Origin: Frondihabitans sp.
GTDB lineage: Bacteria > Actinomycetota > Actinomycetes > Actinomycetales > Microbacteriaceae
NCBI GenBank assembly: GCA_025464735.1
Contig: JAODMX010000548.1
Coordinates: 1-8,142, forward strand
Reading direction: 5' to 3'
Length of the DNA: 8,142 nucleotides
The notes under the pieces were generated by a model. The model saw only the letters and a list, made by a program, of their open reading frames with translations. It searched no databases and had not been told where the DNA came from. Position 1 is the stretch's first letter. The number at the start of each line of letters is the position of its first letter. Shown here one piece after another: positions 1 through 5,854 of this stretch. Made by a program: the position numbers and the translations under genes.

Positions 1-451
1 GAACGGCCGCTACGGTCCCTATCTCAAGAAGGGCGTCGACACTCGTTCCTTGACGAGCGAAGATCAGATCTTCGACATCGATCTGACCGGCGCCCTCGAG
101 CTCTACGCCCAGCCCAAATACGGCGCCCGTCGTGCTTCGAGTGCCCTCAAGGAATTCGACGCCGACCCGGTGAGCGGCAAGGGCATCAAGATCAAAGACG
201 GCCGCTTCGGCGCCTACGTGACCGACGGCGAGACGAACGCGACGATCCCGCGCGGCGAGACCGTCGAGGAGGTCGACTTCGAGCGTGCCGTCCAGCTGCT
301 GGCCGACAAGCGAGCAAAGGGCCCAGCGAAGAAACCCGCAGCGAAGAAGCCGGCCGCGAAAAAGCCCGCTGCGAAGAAGCCCGCGGCGAAGAAGGCACCC
401 GCGAAGCGCGCAACCGCGGCGAAGAAGCCGGCGACTCCCGAGTCCGAGTAG
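1..451 (+). CDS. topA: DNA topoisomerase I, C-terminal end (partial)
   Basis: This is the 3' end of a gene that begins before the window; the open frame runs from base 2 (N-G-R-Y-G-P-Y-L) to a TAG at 449-451. Type IA topoisomerase I relaxes negatively supercoiled DNA in the cytoplasm. What is visible is the C-terminal part: two Gly/Arg/Tyr-type repeat segments, GRYGPYLKKG near the start and KDGRFGAYVTDGETNATIPRG at about 189-259, then an ERAVQLLADKR helix and a basic tail of repeated AAKKP units. The catalytic tyrosine and TOPRIM domain lie outside the window. Such repeats and a lysine-rich tail are typical of actinobacterial TopA, where they bind DNA and support processivity. The stop codon shares one base with the tmk start (TAGTG), suggesting co-transcription. 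The identification rests on the repeats plus the following tmk-holB order. Confidence 0.9.
   Translation, partial: NGRYGPYLKKGVDTRSLTSEDQIFDIDLTGALELYAQPKYGARRASSALKEFDADPVSGKGIKIKDGRFGAYVTDGETNATIPRGETVEEVDFERAVQLLADKRAKGPAKKPAAKKPAAKKPAAKKPAAKKAPAKRATAAKKPATPESE
323..400 (+). repeat. Tandem 15-bp coding repeat (AAKKP units) in the topA tail
   Basis: Within the topA frame the units PAKKP, AAKKP, AAKKP, AAKKP and AAKKA follow one another, then a degenerate PAKRATAAKKP. The DNA copies differ at third codon positions (for example gccgcgaaa against gctgcgaag), so selection has kept the amino acids while the bases drifted. It is a low-complexity basic DNA-binding tail, not a mobile repeat. Confidence 0.85.
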
Positions 452-1086
452 TGGCCGGAGTCTTCATCACCCTCGAGGGGGGCGACGGCGCCGGAAAATC
501 GACGCAAGCCTCCCTCCTCGACGAGTGGTTGCGCGAAATGGGTCGCACCGTCGTGCGAACTCGTGAGCCGGGAGGCACCGACCTCGGGGGTGAAATCCGG
601 AACATGGTGCTGCACCGGCGTGGGCACATCGCCCCGCGTGCTGAGGCCCTGCTCTACGCCGCCGATCGAGCGCACCACGTCGCGACGGTCGTGCGGCCCG
701 CGCTCGAGCGGGGTGAGATCGTGTTACAGGACCGCTATCTCGATTCGTCCGTTGCCTATCAGGGTGCGGGCCGGATCCTGGGGGCCGATGAGATCAGATC
801 GCTCTCGCTGTGGGCCACCGAAGGTTTGTTGCCTGACCTCACCGTGCTGCTCGACCTCGACGAGGTCGCCGGCCGGGATCGACTCGACCGGTCCAGGACC
901 GAGTACGACCGGCTCGAGGCCGAGGCAGCGGAGTTCCACGCGCGGGTGCGGCATGCGTTCCTCGATCTGGCGCGTGCGGAGCCAGACCGTTTCCTGGTCC
1001 TCGACGCGACCCTCCCGAAAGCGGAGATCGCGGCGGTGATCCGCGAACGTGTCCGGCGGCTTCTCCCCGACGGGGCCGCCACGTGA
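451..1086 (+). CDS. tmk: Thymidylate kinase (dTMP kinase)
   Basis: It phosphorylates dTMP to dTDP with ATP, the last dedicated step toward dTTP, in the cytoplasm. The 211-residue product has the usual length. It shows the P-loop GGDGAGKST (residues 10-18), the REPGGT motif (38-43) contacting the nucleotide, the family signature DRY (94-96) followed by SSVAYQG, and an arginine-rich lid at about 139-158 (GRDRLDRSRTEYDRLEAE). With no arginine in the P-loop and arginines in the lid, it resembles the E. coli-type enzyme. The GTG start at 451 overlaps the topA stop by one base and gives a correct N-terminus (VFITLEGGDG). No good Shine-Dalgarno sequence was noted, which fits translational coupling. 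Its stop overlaps the holB start (GTGA). Recognition is secure. Confidence 0.97.
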   Translation: MAGVFITLEGGDGAGKSTQASLLDEWLREMGRTVVRTREPGGTDLGGEIRNMVLHRRGHIAPRAEALLYAADRAHHVATVVRPALERGEIVLQDRYLDSSVAYQGAGRILGADEIRSLSLWATEGLLPDLTVLLDLDEVAGRDRLDRSRTEYDRLEAEAAEFHARVRHAFLDLARAEPDRFLVLDATLPKAEIAAVIRERVRRLLPDGAAT

Positions 1087-2237
1087 GCGTCGGCGTCTGG
1101 GATCATCTCACGGGGCAGAGCTCCGCCATCGAGGCATTTCGGGCGGCCGCGAGCATCGACCCGGGCAACGTGGCGATGACGCACTCGTGGTTGATTACGG
1201 GTCCTCCCGGGTCCGGTCGTTCAAACCTCGCCTACGCGTTCGCGGCAGCGCTGCTCTCGCGCGGCCCCGACGACGAGGAGCGAACGATCCGGCAGGTGCA
1301 GGCTCGAACGCATCCCGATCTGGCTGTCCTCAGCACCGAGCGCGTCATCATCACGATCGACGAGGTGCGTGCCCTCGTGAGCGCATCGCAGTTCTCGCCG
1401 TCCGTTGGCCGTTACCGCGTGGTGGTCATCGAAGACGCCGACCGCATGACCGAGCGCACCTCGAACCTGCTGCTGAAAGCCCTTGAAGAACCGCCGCCGC
1501 GCACCGTGTGGATCCTGTGCGCGCCGAGCGAGGCCGACCTCATTCCAACGATCCGTTCCCGAGTTCGCAGCGTGCGGCTCCGCGTGCCGGCCACGGCCGA
1601 CGTCGCGGCACTACTGCGCGAACGTGACGGGGTTGACCAAGAGACGGCCGAGATCGCGGCCCGTGAGGCGCAGAGTCACATCGGCATGGCGCATCGCCTG
1701 GCGACCGATCCCGATGCCCGCGAACGTCGAAGGCAGACCCTCGCGACCGCTCTGCAGATCCGCTCCGTATCAGACGCGGTCGTGGCCGCGGCGACCCTCC
1801 TCACGGTGGCGGGTGACGACGCGAAGGCCATCACACTTGAGCGTGACGCCGAAGAGCGCGAAAGCGCCTTGCGGTCGCTCGGAGTCGCACCCGGAGGGAC
1901 TATTCCTCCCGCGCTCCGAGCCCAGTTGCGCGCACTGGAAGACGACCAGAAGCGGCGTGCGACGCGCAGTCTGCGAGACGGAATCGACAGGATCCTGGTC
2001 GATCTCCTCTCGCTCTACCGCGACATCCTCCTGCTGCAACTCGGCGCCCCGACGGAACCGATCAACCAGAGTATTCGCCCCGAACTCGATCGAGCCGCCC
2101 TGGCCTCGACGGCGGCGGGCACGCTTCGCGTGATGGACGCCATCGGCACGGCGCGCAGCCGGATCGACGGAAACGTCGCCCCGGCCCTCGCGCTCGAGGC
2201 GATGCTCGTCGCAGTCAGCCGCCACAGCCTCCGGTAA
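1083..2237 (+). CDS. holB: DNA polymerase III delta' subunit (clamp loader)
   Basis: This is a clamp-loader subunit working with gamma/tau and delta to load the beta clamp at primed DNA. The 384-residue product begins WDHLTGQ and has a P-loop-like GPPGSGRS (residues 40-47) with arginine in place of the catalytic lysine. It also has THPDL (77-81), a Walker B-like VVVIEDADRM (113-122), LLKALEEPP (130-138) and the TIRSR sensor/arginine-finger segment (156-160). The delta' subunit is not itself an active ATPase in studied clamp loaders, so the altered P-loop fits. The zinc module normally lying between the P-loop helix and HPD has no cysteines here (residues 58-77), and the SRC motif reads SRV. 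The C-terminal half is a helical collar. The GTG start at 1083 overlaps the tmk stop by four bases. In actinobacteria holB commonly follows tmk. Confidence 0.95.
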   Translation: MSVGVWDHLTGQSSAIEAFRAAASIDPGNVAMTHSWLITGPPGSGRSNLAYAFAAALLSRGPDDEERTIRQVQARTHPDLAVLSTERVIITIDEVRALVSASQFSPSVGRYRVVVIEDADRMTERTSNLLLKALEEPPPRTVWILCAPSEADLIPTIRSRVRSVRLRVPATADVAALLRERDGVDQETAEIAAREAQSHIGMAHRLATDPDARERRRQTLATALQIRSVSDAVVAAATLLTVAGDDAKAITLERDAEERESALRSLGVAPGGTIPPALRAQLRALEDDQKRRATRSLRDGIDRILVDLLSLYRDILLLQLGAPTEPINQSIRPELDRAALASTAAGTLRVMDAIGTARSRIDGNVAPALALEAMLVAVSRHSLR

Positions 2238-2251
2238 GGGAGGATGGAACC

Positions 2252-2923
2252 ATGAGCGACGACGTCTCCCCGCCGGGCCTCCGCGAACGCAAACGCCTCG
2301 CGACTCGCCGGTCCATCCAGGTCGCCGTGCTGCGCCTCGTGCTCGACAAGGGATTCGACGCCGTCACCGTCGAGATGATCAGCCGAGAGGCCGACGTCTC
2401 GCCCCGCACCTTCTTCAACTACTTCGCCTCCAAGGAGGAAGCCGTCATTGGCGACCCGCCCGAGCTCGAGAGCGGAGAAGCCGTCGAACGGTTTGTCGCG
2501 GGCGGTGATGGTCACATGCTCGCCGACATCGTCGAACTCCTCGACCGTGCCACAGAGATGAACGTCACCGACCGAGAACTTGTCCTCGGTCGCCGCGCCG
2601 TGCTGCGCGAGCATCCTGAGCTGTTCGCCCGACGCTTGGCCTCGATGCACGAGTTCGAGCAGACGCTGACCGATGTCCTCGCGCGGCGTCTCGCTCACGA
2701 CGATCCCGCGCTCGCGGCCGACCCACCCCGCCTGGCCAGTGAATCCCGGCTCGCAGCGCTCGTCACCATCTCGGCGATGCGCCACGGCTGGGGCGAATGG
2801 GTCGAGCAGGGCACCGGCTCCGGCGCCTCGGAAGACATCGAGACGAGCCTTCGCGCTCACCTCGAGACGAGCTTCGGTGCGCTGCGTCGGCTGCTGTCAC
2901 GAGAGGCCCGCGAGATCGGGTAA
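2252..2923 (+). CDS. TetR/AcrR-family transcriptional regulator
   Basis: A probable repressor of 223 residues, a normal length for the family. The N-terminal DNA-binding domain is clear: RERKRLATRRSIQ (11-23), a helix through LVLDKGFDAV, then the helix-turn-helix TVEMISREADVSPRTFFNYF (39-58) and SKEEAVIGD. The C-terminal two thirds is a variable ligand-binding and dimerisation domain, so the effector cannot be told. A strong Shine-Dalgarno sequence (AAGGGAGGA, 2236-2244) sits 7 bases before the ATG, and the gene starts 14 bases after holB ends, so it may be read with holB or from its own promoter. Regulators of this type often lie beside an exporter gene, but the next features are a tRNA and an integrated element, so any former neighbour is beyond the window. 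Family is certain, target unknown. Confidence 0.93.
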   Translation: MSDDVSPPGLRERKRLATRRSIQVAVLRLVLDKGFDAVTVEMISREADVSPRTFFNYFASKEEAVIGDPPELESGEAVERFVAGGDGHMLADIVELLDRATEMNVTDRELVLGRRAVLREHPELFARRLASMHEFEQTLTDVLARRLAHDDPALAADPPRLASESRLAALVTISAMRHGWGEWVEQGTGSGASEDIETSLRAHLETSFGALRRLLSREAREIG

Positions 2924-2938
2924 TGTATCTGACTGTGC

Positions 2939-2959
2939 GTTCGGGGGAGACCCCGGAAC
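2939..2959 (+). other. GC-rich hairpin between tetR-type gene and tRNA
   Basis: An imperfect inverted repeat (GTTCGGGG, loop GAGA, CCCCGGAAC with one bulged G) lies 15 bases after the regulator stop and 2 bases before the tRNA. No T-tract follows, so it is a poor rho-independent terminator. It may be a weak terminator, a processing signal in the tRNA 5' leader, or chance. The transcript may run through from the regulator into the tRNA. Confidence 0.35.
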
Positions 2960-2961
2960 GC

Positions 2962-3034
2962 GCCGCCTTAGCTCAGTCGGTAGAGCGTCTCACTCGTAAT
3001 GAGAAGGTCGTCAGTTCGATTCTGACAGGCGGCT
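2962..3034 (+). tRNA. tRNA-Thr (anticodon CGT)
   Basis: All four arms fold with no mismatch. The acceptor stem is GCCGCCT (2962-2968) with AGGCGGC (3027-3033). The D-arm is GCTC/GAGC around AGTCGGTA. The anticodon stem is TCTCA/TGAGA with loop CTCGTAA and anticodon CGT at 2995-2997. The variable loop has 5 bases and the T-arm is GTCAG-TTCGATT-CTGAC. The discriminator is T at 3034, and CCA is not encoded (CCG follows). The anticodon reads ACG threonine codons. The gene is intact even though an element is joined at its 3' end, as expected when the element carries a copy of that end. Confidence 0.97.
3010..3034 (+). other. Probable attachment site (attL) within the tRNA-Thr 3' end
   Basis: A complete tyrosine integrase gene ends 49 bases beyond the tRNA and reads toward it, the standard arrangement where an element has entered a tRNA 3' end. 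The T-arm and 3' acceptor strand are the usual region of identity between host and element. The exact core cannot be fixed because the other junction lies outside the window; I saw no second copy of this segment. The coordinates mark the likely region, not a mapped crossover. Confidence 0.5.
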
Positions 3035-3047
3035 CCGATCTGATCAG

Positions 3048-3083
3048 GGGTTTTGGTGAATAGCCAAGACCCTTTCCTTGTTT
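3048..3083 (+). terminator. Rho-independent terminator after tRNA-Thr
   Basis: GGGTTTTGG (3048-3056) pairs with CCAAGACCC (3064-3072), a 9-bp stem with one G-U pair, around the 7-base loop TGAATAG. A T-rich run TTTCCTTGTTT follows. It is well placed to end the tRNA transcript. The reverse strand has no T-run after the stem, so it should act on rightward transcription and protect the convergent integrase gene, whose stop codon begins at 3085. The hairpin lies beyond the tRNA, so it is probably brought by the element. Confidence 0.7.
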
Positions 3084-4345
3084 CATGCGGGGTTTGTGCT
3101 CGTTTTGTGCTCACTTCCCTTCGCCGGAATCATCGACTCGAATGCGTCCGCAGCTTCACGGTTGGCCGCGTCGATCATGGACGTGTAGAGGTCAGCAGTG
3201 ATGCCGACACTGGCATGGCCGAGGCGCTTCGAGATGATCACGAGGGGCGTCCCCGCCGCGGCGAGGATGCTCGCGTGGGTGTGCCGAAGGTCGTGGAACT
3301 TGATCTTGGGCAGCTTTGCCCTGGCAGCGATCACGTCGAAGGTCTTCGAGATGTACTCAGGCCGCAGCGGCTTGCCGTTCTCATACGAGAATGTCCATCC
3401 GTCGCCTTCGTAGGCTTCGCCCCATTCGGCTCGCTCCTGGTCTTGTTGGAGCTGCCATGCCATTAATGCGCCGATGGCGTCGGAGCCGAGGCTGATGACC
3501 CGGTGTTGGCCGGCGTTGGTCTTGATCGCTCCCTCTACGACATCGTGCCCGACCTGGGTCCTTTGCTGGCGGACGACCAACTGACGCTTGGTGAAGTTGA
3601 TGTCCTCCCACTTCAGACCTGCCAGCTCGCCCCGTCGCATACCGGTGTTCAGGGCCAGCTCGAACACGGGGGAGATCCGCGACGTGGCCGCAGCGTCCAG
3701 GAACGTGCGAACCTCGTCGGGACTCCATACGTGCATGTGCGGCTTCTCAACCCTCGGTAACGCGACTTTGGACGCCGGGTTGATGGTGATGAGGTCGAGG
3801 CGCTGTGCGGCCGTCAGAGCGGACGACAGGACCGCGTGAATGCGTTTGATCGTCGGTGCACCGCGCTGGTCGGTGCGAAGACCACGGAGGAACTTGTCCA
3901 CGTCAGCCTTGCGGAGCCCGCTGAGCTTGATAGCACCGATTTTCGGGTTGATGTCCAACTCGACGTAGCGGCGATAGTTGAACGCCGTAGAGGGCCGTAG
4001 ACCGTCCTGAATACGGCTCTCCAACCACTTGGTCATGTACTGGCCCACGGTCATCTTGTCGTCCGGCCTGTAGTCTCCCGAGTCGATCTCGAGCAGCTTC
4101 GCGGCACGCTTCTTGTTGGCCTCGTCGCGGGTCGCGAAACCCATCCGGCGAACTTGGATGCGTTTGCCGGTGCCCGGGTGCCGACCGCCTGAGATCGAGT
4201 ATCCCCAGGAGCCGTGACGGGTGTCCTTGAGCATGATGGGGCAGGCCGCAGCTTTGTCGGCTTCCGTCGGGGTGGATGGCAACGATGGGTATGTGCGCTT
4301 GGTGCCGGGGACGAGGCACCCGCAGCGGCGGTACAGGTCAGCCAC
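3083..4345 (-). CDS. int: Tyrosine recombinase / site-specific integrase
   Basis: It catalyses integration and, with an excisionase, excision of the element at tRNA-Thr. The 420-residue protein is full length. It has an N-terminal segment with C8, C10 and C35 plus HGSWGYSI (44-51), then an AP2-like arm-binding region with GFATRDEANKKR (69-80). The SAM-like core-binding domain spans about 98-195 (TVGQYMTKWLE onward), and the catalytic domain about 205-405. All catalytic residues are visible: R237 (TGMRRGE), K275, H351-x-x-R354 (HDLRHTH), H377 (RLGHAS) and Y387 (DLYTSM), so the enzyme should be active. The GTG start at 4345 overlaps the upstream gene by 8 bases and has GGAG 7 bases before it, implying translational coupling. 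The Cys-rich N-terminal extension is, from memory, common in actinobacterial element integrases; a zinc role is only a guess. Confidence 0.97.
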   Translation of the reverse strand: MADLYRRCGCLVPGTKRTYPSLPSTPTEADKAAACPIMLKDTRHGSWGYSISGGRHPGTGKRIQVRRMGFATRDEANKKRAAKLLEIDSGDYRPDDKMTVGQYMTKWLESRIQDGLRPSTAFNYRRYVELDINPKIGAIKLSGLRKADVDKFLRGLRTDQRGAPTIKRIHAVLSSALTAAQRLDLITINPASKVALPRVEKPHMHVWSPDEVRTFLDAAATSRISPVFELALNTGMRRGELAGLKWEDINFTKRQLVVRQQRTQVGHDVVEGAIKTNAGQHRVISLGSDAIGALMAWQLQQDQERAEWGEAYEGDGWTFSYENGKPLRPEYISKTFDVIAARAKLPKIKFHDLRHTHASILAAAGTPLVIISKRLGHASVGITADLYTSMIDAANREAADAFESMIPAKGSEHKTSTNPA

Positions 4346-4958
4346 GGGAGTACTCCGTGATCTTCACGCCACGGGTATTGATGACCCACTCGGCTTCTTC
4401 ACGGCCGCCGGGAAAATGGGCAAGCAAGGTACTCGGCTGAACCTCGGCGGTCCAGACCTTGGCGTCATCGAGGCCAACGGTTCGGGACCGTGCCGCGAAC
4501 CACTCAGCCTGCTCCACGTCATCAGTCCATGACCAGCGACGCTTTGCGTTCGGCGTTGCGCCTCGGTAGAGGCGGCGCAGATCTACAGGGGGTTCAGCGC
4601 GAACCGCGTTCTCGATGAATCCCACAGCGTGGAATAGTTCGAGCCAGTCGACCTGCGTCAGGTGGGCCATTGGAAACTCCGCACCCGTCCAAGCATCCAT
4701 TACGCCCTTAGCGAGTTCATCGAGGTCCGTAATCACGCGGCACGTATGTGCGCTCGAGACGGCCCAGGGCAGTTCATTCCGCCCCATCATGTACGCGAAT
4801 TCTTCCCACGTGGGGGAGACGAGTTTGACGGCGGCGCGAAGGCGAACATCCGCGAGGTAGCGGTCGTGCTCTCGAAGGTCCTTATACGTGGCTTTACCAC
4901 TTTTCATCAACGCGAGGAAGGCGACCACCCTCGGGTCAGATATCGTTGTGTCGTTCAT
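4338..4958 (-). CDS. Unknown protein with ADP-ribosyltransferase-like motif order
   Basis: I do not recognise this 206-residue protein by name. The C-terminal part (about 126-206) has LRRLYRG with R132, then WSWTDDVEQAEWFAAR with S143 and T145, then AEVQPSTLLAHF and REEAEWVIN with E187, E188 and E190. This R / S-x-T / E-x-E order and spacing resembles the R-S-E class of ADP-ribosyltransferases, which move ADP-ribose from NAD+ to a target. That function is inference, and the fold could have lost activity. The N-terminal 125 residues are mixed helical with no motif I know; no signal peptide or membrane segment is seen. The ATG at 4958 is preferred over upstream starts because AAAAGGA lies 5 bases before it and the longer version would run into the upstream gene. 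Its stop overlaps the integrase start, so it is made together with Int. Confidence 0.8.
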   Translation of the reverse strand: MNDTTISDPRVVAFLALMKSGKATYKDLREHDRYLADVRLRAAVKLVSPTWEEFAYMMGRNELPWAVSSAHTCRVITDLDELAKGVMDAWTGAEFPMAHLTQVDWLELFHAVGFIENAVRAEPPVDLRRLYRGATPNAKRRWSWTDDVEQAEWFAARSRTVGLDDAKVWTAEVQPSTLLAHFPGGREEAEWVINTRGVKITEYSRG

Positions 4959-4990
4959 GTTTTTCCTTTTGCTAGGGATTTTCTGGACTC

Positions 4991-5033
4991 GCCCCCGGTC
5001 CGCTCCAACGGATTCGGGGGCCTTTTCGTTCTT
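4991..5033 (+). terminator. Terminator-like hairpin, plus-strand orientation, inside the leftward operon
   Basis: GCCCCC (4991-4996) pairs with GGGGGC (5016-5021), with a second inner stem TCCG/CGGA around CTCCAA and a small internal loop. On the plus strand it is followed by TTTTCGTTCTTT. It lies in the 74-base gap between two minus-strand genes, where it would stop rightward, antisense transcription; read leftward there is no T-run after it. It could alternatively be an mRNA structure between the two leftward genes. Confidence 0.55.
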
Positions 5034-5578
5034 TACATTTCGAGAAGGCCCTTCGCAATCGCACGTGCCCGCCATCGGTGGGCGCTACCTGTGCTGATAT
5101 CCATGGCCTTAGCGGTTGCCGCAATCGGCCTGTGACGCTCGTCGGGGTCATTCAGCATGGCTTTGTAGATCGCCGCGAATCGAGTTAGTTCGGTTTCGTC
5201 AGGCCCGCGTCCACCGCGTTGGGGTCGTGCGCTCGGGGTAGCCGGGGTGATTGCGTTCTGGATCGAGAATCCACCTGTTTTCGACAAGTCGACGGTCTCC
5301 ATGAGCGAATAGACCAGGTTCTTCGGGTCGCCAGACTGACGCAGCAGATCGTCGATCATCTCGTTGACGGGGATGCCCCTGAGCCCGCTTGTCGTGATGA
5401 GGCTGTCGATGGCGTCGACCACGAGGCCAGTGCATACGTATTGATCGTTACTCGCCTTCCCCAATCTGATGTGTACCTTGCCGGGTAGATCGGGGCCCTC
5501 CGCCTCGAACCAGGGTCCGGGCGTCGTCGTGCGCGAAAACGGCGGTTCGACTTCGAGGCGAAACGTGTATTTCGGCAT
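5033..5578 (-). CDS. Unknown protein with C-terminal helix-turn-helix
   Basis: A 181-residue protein, first gene of the leftward arm. The C-terminal 50 residues (LTRFAAIYKAML... PIAATAKAMDISTGSAHRWRARAIAKGLLEM, about 131-181) form a likely helix-turn-helix, with ISTGSAHRWRARA as the recognition helix region. Similar C-terminal domains occur in many actinobacterial element and phage proteins. The N-terminal part (1-115) begins with a beta-rich segment (YTFRLEVEPPF) and includes ITTSGLRGIPVNEMIDDLL (61-79); its role is unknown. It may regulate the element or bind att or operator DNA. The ATG at 5578 is chosen; a TTG four codons upstream is possible, and an in-frame TAA closes the frame at 5606-5608. 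Neither start has a clear Shine-Dalgarno sequence, so initiation may be weak or leaderless. The next gene begins 74 bases downstream. Confidence 0.75.
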   Translation of the reverse strand: MPKYTFRLEVEPPFSRTTTPGPWFEAEGPDLPGKVHIRLGKASNDQYVCTGLVVDAIDSLITTSGLRGIPVNEMIDDLLRQSGDPKNLVYSLMETVDLSKTGGFSIQNAITPATPSARPQRGGRGPDETELTRFAAIYKAMLNDPDERHRPIAATAKAMDISTGSAHRWRARAIAKGLLEM

Positions 5579-5726
5579 GAACCAATGCAACCACGGATGA
5601 CGGAGTTATGCAACAGTCGGACTTTCATTCTTTCGGCCTCTTCATCAGTATCGCTCCCAGCCTCTTCCATTATGTCGGCAACTTGGCGCACTAAATGTGC
5701 TGGTCCGGTGTCGTTTTGATGTCACT

Positions 5727-5744
5727 GTTGATCTAGTCGTCAAC
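5727..5744. promoter_or_regulatory. Inverted repeat, candidate operator
   Basis: GTTGA and TCAAC are perfect 5-base arms around 8 bases (TCTAGTCG). The total length of 18 is suited to a dimeric helix-turn-helix protein, and the site lies in the divergent control region. Arms this short can occur by chance. Confidence 0.3.
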
Positions 5745-5771
5745 GGCTGAATGGTGTTCCATAAGCTCTCT

Positions 5772-5786
5772 CATTATCGAGTAATG
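5772..5786. promoter_or_regulatory. Inverted repeat CATTA-TCGAG-TAATG, candidate operator
   Basis: Perfect 5-base arms flank a 5-base centre, 68 bases before the XRE start codon and just before a weak plus-strand promoter candidate. On the minus strand it contains GATAAT, a good -10 hexamer, so a bound repressor could block leftward transcription. It fits an autoregulated XRE or HTH protein, but binding is inferred. Confidence 0.35.
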
Positions 5787-5790
5787 GCCA

Positions 5791-5820
5791 TCGACAGTTA
5801 CCGGCGACCGACTGAAGAAT
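5791..5820 (+). promoter_or_regulatory. Weak candidate promoter for the rightward operon
   Basis: TCGACA (5791-5796, five of six bases of TTGACA) is followed after 18 bases by AAGAAT (5815-5820, four of six bases of TATAAT). Transcription would start around 5827, leaving a leader of under 30 bases before the AGGAGG site. The position is right but the -10 match is poor. Confidence 0.25.
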
Positions 5821-5854
5821 CCGGGCTCAGGCCTGGCAATCATTAGGAGGGCCG

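Larger units (their letters stand above)
5579..5854. promoter_or_regulatory. Divergent control region between leftward and rightward arms
   Basis: This is about 275 bases with no convincing gene. It separates the leftward HTH-ART-like-integrase genes from the rightward XRE-xis-ATPase genes and so must hold promoters for both. It looks richer in A and T than its surroundings. It holds two inverted repeats (5727-5744 and 5772-5786), the 8-base palindrome CAGGCCTG at 5828-5835, and the AGGAGG ribosome binding site of the XRE gene. On the minus strand a -10-like GATAAT falls inside the 5772-5786 repeat, but without a convincing -35. A short open frame here (to 5691, minus) continues out of frame across the downstream gene and is not believed. 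Confidence 0.6.

Noticed and set aside
192..678. Long minus-strand open frames rich in FFAAG repeats or arginine/serine
   Set aside because: They are the antisense of the topA AAKKP tail and the start of tmk. The repeats come from the coding strand, and the overlapping plus-strand genes are firmly identified.
3053..3466. Plus-strand open frame beyond the tRNA
   Set aside because: It is the antisense of the integrase catalytic domain, which holds all expected active-site residues, and it starts inside the terminator hairpin.
4959..5075. Longer N-terminus (39 extra residues) for the ART-like protein
   Set aside because: It would pass through the hairpin at 4991-5021 and overlap the end of the upstream gene by about 40 bases. 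The ATG at 4958 has a good Shine-Dalgarno sequence.
5356..5691. Minus-strand 111-residue open frame starting MRQVADIMEEAG
   Set aside because: Its first third lies in the control region, but the rest runs out of frame through the 181-residue HTH gene as arginine/proline-rich sequence. There is no good ribosome binding site before its start.
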